Part shown: positions 20,701 to 31,405 of the stretch, piece by piece
How the letters are laid out: each line of letters opens with the position of its first letter
Position numbering within the stretch: position 1 is the first letter of the stretch
Origin: Dipteris shenzhenensis
Taxonomy: Eukaryota > Polypodiophyta > Polypodiopsida > Gleicheniales
DNA: 64,000 nt
NCBI GenBank assembly: GCA_047967505.1
Contig: CM106540.1
Direction: 5' to 3' (one strand)
Notes under the pieces: model-generated
What the model was told of the DNA's origin: nothing
The model's database searches: none
The model's input: only the letters and a program-made list of their open reading frames with translations
Position numbers and translations under genes: made by a program

Positions 20701-23700
20701 GCACGCCCATCGCATAAGTGCTTGATCGGATAACACACCTAGCAGCGTGTTTTTTAACGGATGTGCATGGCACTAAGGCAAAAATGGAATTTAATGCTCG
20801 ATCGACCATGCAAAGCATATCTGATGGGCATAATACTTTACCTATACCTCAACTTAGGTTGTATTAAAATGTTGTCAAAGAGGCACACCCATCTGATAAG
20901 TACTTGGTCAGATAACATACCTAAGGGCGTGTTTTTTTGCGAATGTGCATGCCACTAGGGAAAAAACGGTGTATAATGCGTGATCGACCATGTAAATCAT
21001 ATCCGATGGTGACAATACTTTGCACGCACCTCAACGTAGTTAAAACGGACTTGCGTGCAAAGTGGAGGCCTCATTTGATAATTATTTATTTGAATAACAC
21101 ACCTATGGCCGTGTTTTTATATGGTTGTGCATGACACTAAGGCAAAAACAGTGTGTTATGCTTGATCGACAATGCAAAGCATATACGATGGGCACAATAC
21201 TTTGCACACACCTTCAACTAGGTGGAATTAACTTACATGCAAAGTGGCACGTCCATCGCATAAGTGCTTGATCAGATAACACACCTAGCATCGTATTTTT
21301 TTACGGATGTGCATGGCACTAAGGCAAAAATGGTATTTAATGCTCGATCAACCATGCAAAGCATATCCGATGGGCACAATACTTTGCACATACCTTTAAC
21401 TAGGTGGAATTGACTTACATGCAAAGTGGCACGCCCATCCCGTAAGTGCTTGATTGGATAACATACCTATCAGCGTGTTTTTTTACGGATGTGCATGAAA
21501 CTAGAGCAAAAATAGTATTTAATGGTCGATCGACCATGCAAAGCATATCCGATGGGCACAATACTTTGCACACACCTTCAACTAGGTGGAATTGACTTAC
21601 ATGAAAAGTGGCACGCCCATCGCATAAGTGCTTGATCAGATAACAAACGTAGAAGTGTGTTTTTTAACGGATGTGCATGGCACTAAGGTAAAAATGGTAT
21701 TTAATGCTCGATCGACCATGCAAAGCATATCCGCGATTGGCACGATCCTTCAACTAGGTGGAATTGACTTACATGCAAAGTGGCATTCCCATCGCATAAG
21801 TGCTTGATCGGATAACACACCTAGCAGCGTGTTTTTTTACGGATGTGCATGGCACTAAGGCAAAAATGGTATTTAATGCTCGATCGACCATGCAAAGCAT
21901 ATCCAATGGGTAAAATACTTTTCCTATACTTCAACTTAGGTCGTATTAAAATGTTGTCAAAGAGGCACACCCATCCGATAAGCACTTGGTCAGATAACAT
22001 ACCTAAGGGCATGTTTTTTTGCGGATGTGCATACCACTAGGGAAAAAACAGTGTATAATGCGTGATCAACCATGCAAATCATATCCGATGGTGACAATAC
22101 TTTACACCTCAACCTAGCGGAAACGGACTTGCATGCAAATTGGAGCCCTTATCCGATAAGTACTAGTTTGAATAATACACCTAGGACCGTGTTTTTTCAT
22201 GGTTGTGCATGACACCAAGGCAAAAACGGTGTCTTATGCTTGATCGACAATGCAAAGCATATCCGATGGGCACAAAACTTTGCACACACCTTCAACTAGG
22301 TGGAATCGACTTACATGCAAAGTGGCACACCCATCCCATAAGTGCTTGATTGGATAACATACCTAGCAGCGTGTTTTTTGACGGAAGTGCATGACACTAG
22401 AGTAAAAATAGTATTTAATACTCGATTGACCATGCAAAGGATATCTGATGGGCACAATACTTTTCACACACTTTCAACTAGGTGGAATTGACTTACATGA
22501 AAAGTGGCATTCCCATCGCATAAGTGCTTGATCGGATAACACACCTAGGAGCGTGTTTTTTTACGGATGTGCATGGCACTAAGGCAAAAATGGTATTTAC
22601 TGCTCGATCGACCATGCAAAGCATATCCGATGGGCATAATACTTTTCTCATACCTCAACCTAGGTGGTATTAAAATGTTGTCAAAGAGGCACACCCATCC
22701 GATAAGTACTTGGTCAGATAACATACCTAAGGGCGTGTTTTTTTGCGGATGTGCATACCACTAGGAAAAAAACGGTGTATAATGCGTGATCAACCATGCA
22801 AATCATATCCGATGGTGACAATACTTTGCACACACCTCAACCTAGTGGAAACGGACTTGCATGCAAATTGGAGCCCTTATCCGATAAGTACTAGTTTGAA
22901 TAACACATCTAGGACTGCGTTTTTTTACGAATGTGCATGACACTAAGATAAAAACGGTGTTTTATGCTTGATCGACAATGCAAAGCATATCCGATGGGCA
23001 CAATACTTTGCACACAACTTCAACTAGGTGGAATCGACTTACATGCAAAGTGGCACGCCCATCCCATAAGTTCTTGATCGGATAACATACCTAGAAGCGT
23101 GTTTTTTGACGGATGTGCATGACACTAGAGCAAAAATAGTATTTAATGCTCGATCGACCATGCAAAGCATATCCGATGGGCACAAAACTTTTCGTATGCC
23201 TCAACCTAGGTGGTATTGAAATGTTCGCAATGAGGCACACCCATCCGATATGTAATTGGTCAGATAACACACCTAGTAGCGTGTTTTTTTACGGATGTGC
23301 ATGGCACTAAGGCAAAAATGGTATTTAATGCTCGATCCACCATGCAAAGCATATCCGATGGGCACGATACTTTGCACACACCTTCAACTAGGTGGAATAG
23401 ACTTATATGCAAAGCGGCACGCGCATCCCATAAGTGCTTGATTGGATTACATACCTAGCAACGTGTTTTTTGACGGATGTGCATGACACTAGAGCCAAAA
23501 TAGTATTTAATGCTCGATAGACCATGCAAAGCATATCCGATGGACACAAAACGTTTCTTATGCCTTAACCTAGGTGGTATTGAAATGTTCTCAATGAGGC
23601 ACACCCATTCGATAAGTACTTGGTCAGATAACACACCTAATGGCGTGTATTTTTGCGGATGTGCATATCATTAGGAAAAAAATGGTGTATAATGCGTGAT

Positions 23701-26110
23701 CGACCATGCAAATCATATCCGATGGTGACAATACTTTGCACGCACCTCAATGTAGTTAAAACGGACTTGCGTGCAAAGTGGAGCCCCCATCTGATAAGTA
23801 CTTATTTGAATAACACACCTATGGCCGTGTTTTTATATGGTTGTGCATGACACTAAGGCAAAAACGGTGTGTTATGCTTGATCGACAATGCAAAGCATAT
23901 CCGATGAATACAATACTTTGCACACACCTTCAACAAGGTGTAATTGACTTACATGCAAAGTGGCACGCCCATCGCATAAGTGCTTGATCAGATAACACAC
24001 CTAGCAGCGTGTTTTTTTACGGATGTGCATGGCACTAAGGCAAAAATGGTATTTAATGCTCGATCGACCATGCAAAGCATATCCGATGGGCACGATACTT
24101 TGCACACACCTTCAACTAGCTAGAATCGACTTACATGCAAAGTGGCATGCCCATCCCATAAGTGCTTGATCCTATAACATACCTAGAAACGTGTTTTTTG
24201 ACGGATGTGCATGACACTAGAGTAAAAATAGTATTTAATGCTCGATAGACCATGCAAAGGATATCCGATGGGCACAAAACTTTTCGTACGCCTCAACCTA
24301 GGTGGTATTGAAATGTTCTCAATGAGGCACACCCATCCGATAAGTACTTGGTCAAATAACACACCTAATGGCGTGTTTTTTTGCGGATGTGCATATCATT
24401 AGGAAAAAAATAGTATATAATGCGTGATCGACCATGCAAATCATATTTGATGGTGACAATACGTTGCATGCACCTCAACGTAGTTGAAACGAACTTGCGT
24501 GCAAAGTGGATCCCCCATCTGATAAGTACTTATTTGAATATCACACCTATGGCCGTATTTTTATATGGTTGTGCATGACACTAAGGCAGAAACGATGTGT
24601 TATGCTCGATCGACAATACAAAGCATATCCGATGAACACAATACTTTGCACACACCTTCAACTAGGTGTAATTGACTTACATGCAAAGTGGCACGCCCAT
24701 CGCATAAGTGCTTGATCAGATAACACACCTAGCAGCGTGTTTTTTTACGGATGTGCATGGCACTAAGGCAAAAATGGTATTTAATGCTCAATCAGCCATG
24801 CAAATCATATTGGATGGCCACGATAATTTGCACACATCTTCAACTAGGTGTAATTGACTCACATGCAAAGTGGCATTCCCATCGCATAAGTGCTTGATCG
24901 GATAACACACCTAGCAGCGTGTTTTTTTACGGATGTGCATGGCACTAAGGCAAAAATGGTATTTAATGCTCGATCGACCATGCAAAGCATATCCAATGGG
25001 TAAAATACTTTTCCTATACTTCAACTTAGGTCGTATTAAAATGTTGTCAAAGAGGTACACCCATCCGATAAGTACTTGGTCAGATAACATACCTAAGGGC
25101 GTGTTTTTTTGCGGATGTGCATACCACTAGGGAAAAACGGTGTATAATGCGTGATCGACCATGCAAATCATATCTGATGGTGACAATACTTTGCACACAC
25201 CTCAACCTAGTTGAAACAGACTTGCGTGCAAACTGGAGCCCCCATCCGATAAGTACTAGTCTGAATAACACATCTAGGACTGCGTTTTTTGACGAATGTG
25301 CATGGCACTAAGGCAAAAATGGTATTTAATGCTCGATCGACCATGCAAAGGATATCCAATGGGCACAAAACTTTTTTTACGCCTCAACCTAGGTGGTATT
25401 GAAATGTTCTCAATGAGGCACACCCATCCGATAAGTACTTGGTCAGATAACACACCTAATGGCGTGTTTTTGTGCGAATGTGCATATCATTAGGGAAAAA
25501 ATGGTGTATAATGCGTGATCGACCATGCAAATCATATCCGATGGTGACAATACTTTGCATGCACCTCAATGTAGTTAAAACGGACTTGCGTGCAAAGTGG
25601 AGCCCCCATCTGATAAGTACTTATTTGAATAACACACCTATGGCCATGTTTTTATATGGTTGTGCATGACAGTAAGGCAGAAATAGTGTGTTATGCTTGA
25701 TCGACAATGCAAAGCATATTGGATGGGCACAATACTTTGCACACACCTTCAACTAGGTGGAATTGACTTACATGCAAAGTGGCATTCCCATCGCATAAGT
25801 ACTTAATCGGATAACACACCTAGCAGCGTGTTTTTTTTATGGATGTGCATGATAGGAGCAAAAATAGTATTTAATGCTCGATGGACCATGCAAAGCATAT
25901 CCGATGGGCACAACACTTTTTGTACACCTCAACTAGGTGGAATTGACTTACATGCAAAGTGGCACCCGCATCCGTACCTAGTGTTTGATTGGATAACGTA
26001 CCTAGTAGGCTCATGTTTTTTTACGGATGTGCATGACACTAGAGCAAAAATAGTATTTAATGCTAGATTGACCATGCAAAGGATAACTTGGCATGTCCAT
26101 CTGATGAGTA
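17730..26110 (+). repeat. 182-bp satellite array (about 46 units) inside the giant element
   Basis: Head-to-tail units of about 182 bases. Landmarks in each: GTGTTTTTTTACGGATGTGC, a GATCGACCATGCAAA-type site, ATATCCGATGG, CTTTGCACACACC, ACTTACATGCAAAGTGG, and ATAACACACCTAG. Several variant types alternate. Higher-order repeats are visible: a five-unit (910-base) block recurs at about 19851 and 20761, and a four-unit (728-base) block at about 18121 and 18849. The many 60-70 codon open frames are by-products of the repeat. It lies between the two divergent genes, directly upstream of gene B; its function is unknown. Confidence 0.95.
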
Positions 26111-26240
26111 TTTGATCGCATAACTTCTCCCACTAATAAATTAAGTACTAATTAAAAATTATAATAAATAAGTAGATTATTAAAAAGAGACTAATATTTA
26201 TGTAATTGTTGCCACTGCAGCAAGGACTCTCACAAAGGAG

Positions 26241-29200
26241 ATGGCTATAGATTTTGTTCCAGGGATGGATGTGATTTTATGTAGCAAAAGAGAAGTAGTT
26301 GCATTTGCTACAATCCATGATAGTGATCCCAATTCTCTTTGCCACTTTCGAAGACTTGGCGAAGATAAGGTAGCAGTTACTGTATCAAAGATTCTTAGCG
26401 CACATGTTGAGCTAAAGTATAAATGTGGAGATATGGAAACACTTGGAGATGTTATGCCCTACAATACATCCAACAAATCATTTATAGCATGGGACAAAGA
26501 TGAGACTTATGCAACAGACATTATCAAGAATACAAAGTGCACCACCTTGGATTTTACTATAGGGGACATTCTACAAATGAGATCATTTGCAAATAAGATT
26601 GTAGCAGAAGGTGAAGTATTGGGATTTGAACAAGTGGAGCAATGGTCATTTGCGCAGATGAGGATTCTAAAAGTCACTGATGATGGTATGGTTGATAACA
26701 TAACATCCTTATGTGATCCCTACTATGAGGTAGGCAAGAATATGAGATGGAGCATGCAATTTTTAAACATGAGAAAGAGGCACGTGGTTTTCAATGATAA
26801 AGACAACGCATACTACAATATCAAAGGACCTAAAAAGCGTGCCCATGTGCCAGGCTCTATCACTTCAAATGTGGATGATTTCAATATACTCAATTATAGA
26901 AGTGACATCTTATCTGGAGTGGATGAGTTCATTGGTTCCAAGAAACAAAATGATTTTAGAAGCGAAGCCTTATCTGGGGTGGATGAATTCTTGCACAGTG
27001 AGAAGGGCAAAGGTTTCAATAGCGATGTCTTGTCAAGTGTGGATGAGTTCATGCATATTAACAAACCTGGTGTCAATCAAGGTTGTGGATTTGTGAAATC
27101 CATGCAAGATGTCCCAATGAGTGATGTTCTCTCAGGAGTGGAAGAGTTTCAAGGTTCTCAATACTCTCGTAGAATATTGAATTCATTGAATGGTCCTAAG
27201 AGTATGTTAAAAATGAGGATGAGATCAACAGAGGATTATTCAGTATTTAACTTTGATTGTGATATGAACAAGGATGCAACGACCAATCATGGATGCTTGG
27301 TTACAAACAAATGTGAGGAGAAGAAGTGCATAAATACAGATAACAATGTGTACGAGGAACGAAAACGGTCATACATATGCATGAAGAGAAAGAGAATCCA
27401 GGCAGATCCACAAAAGCAACCAAAGAGGAAGAGAGTAATGAAGGAGGAGAACATGTTAAATGCATTGGGATATCTATGTTGCAAGCGAAGATGTATGCGC
27501 TTCATTGATCTTGCAGACATCAGGGAATGTAGAGGACACGTGTGGCAAAGAAGGGGAAGCGAAAGAAATGAATACCTTCTCACAAGTCTCTCTTGCTTTC
27601 TTCAGAATGGCAATAAAAGGCTAAGTTCAAGACAAAAGGTAAAACCTCTCATAAATGGAAAAAGGATTTGCAATAAGGCATATCGCAATATTACTGGATT
27701 ATCCCATGGTACATATTGGGATTTAGTCACCAAGGCAAAGGGCGGCAACAAATTTAGCATTCACGGTAATAGAGGAAGGTCCAAATCAAGAATCTCAACT
27801 GTCAGGGCAGCAGCAATTTTACAAGACTTCATACATGAAAATGCTTTGCCTCAACAACATATATCTACCAAACTCCCTAACGGTGACGCGATCACTGAAA
27901 TGCACCTTCCAATGGGCTTGACAAAGCTCGAAGTATTTGACTCTATTGCAGAAAAGCAAAGGCAAAGAGGGGATGCTGTAGCTTCTTCTCATACTTTGTA
28001 TACTCTTTGGAAGAAGAACTTTGGATATGTTAAAATCCCAAGGAGGCAAAAAATGTCAAAGTGCAATGTCTGTGATGATTTAAAGCGAGCGATTGAGAGT
28101 GCAACATGTCCAAATCAAAGGGAATTATACAAAAAAAACCGAAAATCTCATCATGACCTTATTCGACATTCCAGACAAAAATATGCATTTTGGAAGGAGC
28201 AAGCTATTTCGCATCCTGATGACTACATGTGTCTTATTGTAGATGGCATGGATCAGAATACAACAACATTGCCTCGTTTTGTTGCCACTCCACCTAAATT
28301 ACAAGGAAAGCACTTTCTAAAGACACATCTATGTGGAGTGTTAGTGCATGGAATTAAGTTCTTTGCAGATATATGGATTGATTCCTTGCATCTACATGAT
28401 AGCAATCAAGTTGTAACATCTATTATGAAGGCAATTCGCAATGTACATGCAAAAAAAGGTCGCCTGCCACCGACTTTGAGAATACAAGCTGATAATTGCT
28501 GGCGAGAAAATAAGAATGTACTTATGTTTGCCTTCTGCTCCATGCTAGTTGCTCATCGAATCTTCAATGAGGTCGAATGTGGATTTTTGTATGTTGGGCA
28601 TACACATGAGGATATCGATCAAGTTTTTAGCACAGTCTCAAGGGAGCTTAAATGCAAGGATGTGGAGACAATAGATGACTTGGTAAGAAGATGTGGCAGG
28701 CAAGTTGGTGGTCGTAAGGAAAGTACAGTATGTGAGAGGCTCGAAAGAATGTATGATTGGAAGAGCTTCATTCTACCTTTCATACAAACGGGTGGTGATG
28801 CATTGACAGGTCATACCAATCCACACTACTTTCGTTTTTTTTTAAAAGATGAAAAACCCGTAATGCAATGGCAACAGTATTCTCATGATACAAAATGGGA
28901 ACCTGAAGAACCTTACAGTCTCTTAACTTCAATTCCCAGCAAGGAAAGGTATCCAACATGGGCTCCTATACAAGAATTTAATGAGAGGTCTAATTGTGAA
29001 ATAGATGGATTAAAAGCATTTATTACATACAAAGAGGAAATGCTCCAGAGATATCCTGATTCGAAGCCTGCTTGGAGAGAACACACTACCACTGTAATTA
29101 ACAAGACACGAAATTTAATAAAGGACCTTGAGAGAATGCGAGGCTCAAAGGATGTCAAGGAAGAATGCAATATGTTTTGGCCAAATGTTCATAACGATTT

Positions 29201-29711
29201 GCGCCCAGCTCCAGTCTTTGAAAATGATTTTGTATCATTACTCCCACGTCCATATTGTGGACCGAAGAAGAGAGAGTTTATGCCACAAGTAGATATAGAG
29301 GTTGATTGTTTTGTTGTGGTTCGGCCATCGGATGATGAATATGAGAATGTGAAGTTTTGGGTTGCAAAAGTAGTTGATGTGCAAAGAGATGACCAAGGGA
29401 GAGCTACAACATTTACAGCGGTATGGTATGAGCCAAAGGGCAGGAAGGAGAATATGGATAACAACACATTATATACTAATTGTATAATGAAGGAGTGGGT
29501 CCCAAATGATGAAGCAGTCTCTCAAGTTTCGATAGAGACAATCATAGTGTCTTGGCATTCAAGGGCAAAGAAATCAAAGAAGCACATGGGATATGAGGTA
29601 GAAGGAAAAATAAAAATACCACAGCAAACTATTTTGCATATACACGAATTTTTAAGGATGCTCGCCATGGAGGAAGTAGAAGGAGATAGCGCAAATGAAG
29701 AATGTCCATGA
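26241..29711 (+). CDS. Giant element gene B: 1156-residue candidate transposase (RNase H-like core, D668/D751/E790)
   Basis: Single uninterrupted frame. An acceptor-like GTTGCCACTGCAG ends at about 26220, so a 5'-UTR intron is likely. Residues about 7-90 resemble a small domain seen in plant transposon proteins with Ulp1/CACTA links (possibly Pfam DUF8039, from memory). Residues about 215-315 carry four diverged LSGVDEF repeats. Then come a basic segment (KRKRIQ, PKRKRV), a Cys cluster (LCCKRRCMRF), CNVCDDL, and the core: VDGMDQNTTTLP (D668, D671), QADNCWRENKN (D751), VGHTHEDIDQVFS (E790, D791, D793). This layout resembles proteins of the DUF7869 type, often multicopy. The C-terminus (about 1015-1100: FWVAKVV, VWYEPKG) looks like a small chromatin-reader (BAH/SH3-like) fold. 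It reads outward, opposite gene A. Activity is inferred; the open frame supports recent function. Confidence 0.85.
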   Translation: MAIDFVPGMDVILCSKREVVAFATIHDSDPNSLCHFRRLGEDKVAVTVSKILSAHVELKYKCGDMETLGDVMPYNTSNKSFIAWDKDETYATDIIKNTKCTTLDFTIGDILQMRSFANKIVAEGEVLGFEQVEQWSFAQMRILKVTDDGMVDNITSLCDPYYEVGKNMRWSMQFLNMRKRHVVFNDKDNAYYNIKGPKKRAHVPGSITSNVDDFNILNYRSDILSGVDEFIGSKKQNDFRSEALSGVDEFLHSEKGKGFNSDVLSSVDEFMHINKPGVNQGCGFVKSMQDVPMSDVLSGVEEFQGSQYSRRILNSLNGPKSMLKMRMRSTEDYSVFNFDCDMNKDATTNHGCLVTNKCEEKKCINTDNNVYEERKRSYICMKRKRIQADPQKQPKRKRVMKEENMLNALGYLCCKRRCMRFIDLADIRECRGHVWQRRGSERNEYLLTSLSCFLQNGNKRLSSRQKVKPLINGKRICNKAYRNITGLSHGTYWDLVTKAKGGNKFSIHGNRGRSKSRISTVRAAAILQDFIHENALPQQHISTKLPNGDAITEMHLPMGLTKLEVFDSIAEKQRQRGDAVASSHTLYTLWKKNFGYVKIPRRQKMSKCNVCDDLKRAIESATCPNQRELYKKNRKSHHDLIRHSRQKYAFWKEQAISHPDDYMCLIVDGMDQNTTTLPRFVATPPKLQGKHFLKTHLCGVLVHGIKFFADIWIDSLHLHDSNQVVTSIMKAIRNVHAKKGRLPPTLRIQADNCWRENKNVLMFAFCSMLVAHRIFNEVECGFLYVGHTHEDIDQVFSTVSRELKCKDVETIDDLVRRCGRQVGGRKESTVCERLERMYDWKSFILPFIQTGGDALTGHTNPHYFRFFLKDEKPVMQWQQYSHDTKWEPEEPYSLLTSIPSKERYPTWAPIQEFNERSNCEIDGLKAFITYKEEMLQRYPDSKPAWREHTTTVINKTRNLIKDLERMRGSKDVKEECNMFWPNVHNDLRPAPVFENDFVSLLPRPYCGPKKREFMPQVDIEVDCFVVVRPSDDEYENVKFWVAKVVDVQRDDQGRATTFTAVWYEPKGRKENMDNNTLYTNCIMKEWVPNDEAVSQVSIETIIVSWHSRAKKSKKHMGYEVEGKIKIPQQTILHIHEFLRMLAMEEVEGDSANEECP

Positions 29712-30650
29712 TTAAAGCTTTGTATTGAAGTCCATTGATTCAGAAGGATTTTATTTGGGTACTAGGCAAGGAGCCAATCCAAGACAATTATAATCAGAGT
29801 CATCACCTCGTATGTCAAATAAGAGTCAAAATATGCACTGGATGTCACCCAAGGGTCAAGGCTTGCCAAGACACAATAGGGAGTTAATGCAGATGGCACC
29901 TGGCAAGGGACTATCACATTGAGCAATAAGACAATGGGGAGTCAATGCACCCAAGGGGCAAGGGTAGGCAAGATAACTTGTGGGAGTTAATGCAGATGGC
30001 ACCTGTATTTTGCACTGGATGTCACCCAAGGGTCATACACGAATTTTTAAGGATGCTCGCCATGGAGGAAGTAGAAGGAGATAGCGCAAATGAAGAATGT
30101 CCATGATTAAAGCTTTGTATTGAAGTCCATTGATTCAGAAGGATTTTATTTGGGTACTAGGCAAGGAGCCAATCCAAGACAATTATAATCAGAGTCATCA
30201 CCTCGTATGTCAAATAAGAGTCAAAATATGCACTGGATGTCACCCAAGGGTCAAGGCTTGCCAAGACAATAGGGAGTTAATGCAGATGGCACCTGGCAAG
30301 GGACTATCACATTGAGCAATAAGACAATGGGGAGTCAATGCACCCAAGGGGCAAGGCTTGGCAAGATAACTTGTGGGAGTTAATGCAGATGGCACCTGTA
30401 TTTTGCACTGGATGTCACCCAAGGGTCAAGGCTTGGCAAGACAACAGGGAGTTAATGCAGATGGCACCTGGCAAGGGACTATCGCATTGAGCAATAAGAC
30501 AATGGGGAGTCAATGCACCCAAGGGGCAAGGCTTGGCAAGACAAGCCTAGGTCAAATTATGCAGATGGCAACTGGCAAGGGACTGTCGTGACATTGAGCA
30601 ATAAGACAATGGGGTGTCAAATTATGCAGATGGCACGAATTGAGGCTCTT
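29641..30650. repeat. 395-bp duplication including the 3' end of gene B, plus derived minisatellite
   Basis: 29641-30035 is repeated at 30036-30430 almost unchanged, so the last 23 codons and stop of gene B occur twice. Smaller units (GCAGATGGCACCTGGCAAGG, GAGCAATAAGACAATGGG) recur four to five times to about 30650. The second copy of the gene end has no open frame leading into it. Confidence 0.9.
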
Positions 30651-30916
30651 TAAGAGCAACAATTTAAATTGTAAACATATGTTCAATCTATATCATTTTG
30701 GATATAAAGACTGTAGCTAAGAGCAACGTCTCTCAATGTAATCATATACATAATTTAGCTACAATTGCTATTATCCCTCTTTGGTCTTATGGCATCATGT
30801 CTTCTTTCTATTTATTAAAAGTTTTGTTAAATTTTGTGCATATTGCCGAGTGACAATGTTATTTTCATGAAATATTTAAGTCTCCTTTCATGGATTTATA
30901 AATTTATCATGTCAAT

Positions 30917-31278
30917 GAAAAACGTCAAGGAAAAATATTTAAAATAATTAAATTAACAAATAACTTAGATATAGCTAGAATTTCTAATATAGGATTATTT
31001 CAAATTCTTGCATGTTAGTGTAAAAGTATAGATTGAAAAAACAATATTTGTATGTGAATATGATAGAGCCACAAAGTGAACTTTTGATTTGGGAAGGAAA
31101 AACGTCAAGGAAAAATATTAAAAATAATTAAATTAACAAATAACTTAGATATAGCTAGAATTTCTAATATAGGATTATTTCAAATTCTTGCATGTTGGTG
31201 CAAAAGTATAGATTGAAAAAACAATATTTTTATGTGAATATGACAGTGCCACAAAGTGAACTTTTGATTTGGGAAGAA
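30917..31278. repeat. 180-bp subterminal direct duplication at the right end
   Basis: Copies begin GAAAAACGTCAAGGAAAAAT at 30917 and 31097. TTTTGATTTGGGAAGG-like words recur several times up to 31350. 30651-30916 is AT-rich with nothing recognised. Confidence 0.88.
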
Positions 31279-31379
31279 ACTTTTTAGAAAGTAAAATTTT
31301 GATTTGGAAAGGATATTTTCATAAAGTAAAGTTTTCATTTGGGAAGGATTTTTGGGCTTCGTCCAAAAACAACACAAAA

Positions 31380-31405
31380 AGTCCAAAATTAATGAAATAG
31401 GTGTT
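31380..31405 (-). repeat. Right terminal inverted repeat
   Basis: Exact reverse complement of 2075-2100; on the plus strand it ends GAAATAGGTGTT and abuts AATAATAA at 31406-31413, where the copia integrase sequence resumes. Confidence 0.87.

Larger units (their letters stand above)
2067..31405. mobile_element. Giant (about 29.3 kb) terminal-inverted-repeat DNA transposon nested in a copia element
   Basis: The copia integrase frame breaks at 2066 and resumes at 31406: the coding strand reads ...LPDYY on the right and YWAEVVATAV on the left, which in the related copy at 63.7 kb is continuous (MPDYFWAEAVATAV). The inserted DNA carries a 26-bp perfect inverted repeat at its ends, AT-rich subterminal repeats, two long divergent outward-facing genes (4391-11654 minus and 26241-29711 plus), a small minus-strand ORF, a C-rich palindrome block and a 182-bp satellite array. 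Size, inverted repeats, a possible 8-bp duplication and a transposase-like gene fit a class II element. The superfamily is unassigned: 8-bp duplications occur in hAT and in KDZ-type elements, but the core motifs of gene B are not obviously either. The alternative is a composite of several nested insertions that happens to be bounded by matching ends. Confidence 0.8.

Noticed and set aside
17730-26110. Regularly spaced repeats as a CRISPR-like array, and the many 60-70 codon frames as a gene family
   Set aside because: Whole 182-base units are tandem without unique spacers, the context is a plant nuclear genome, and the frames only restate the satellite unit in translation.
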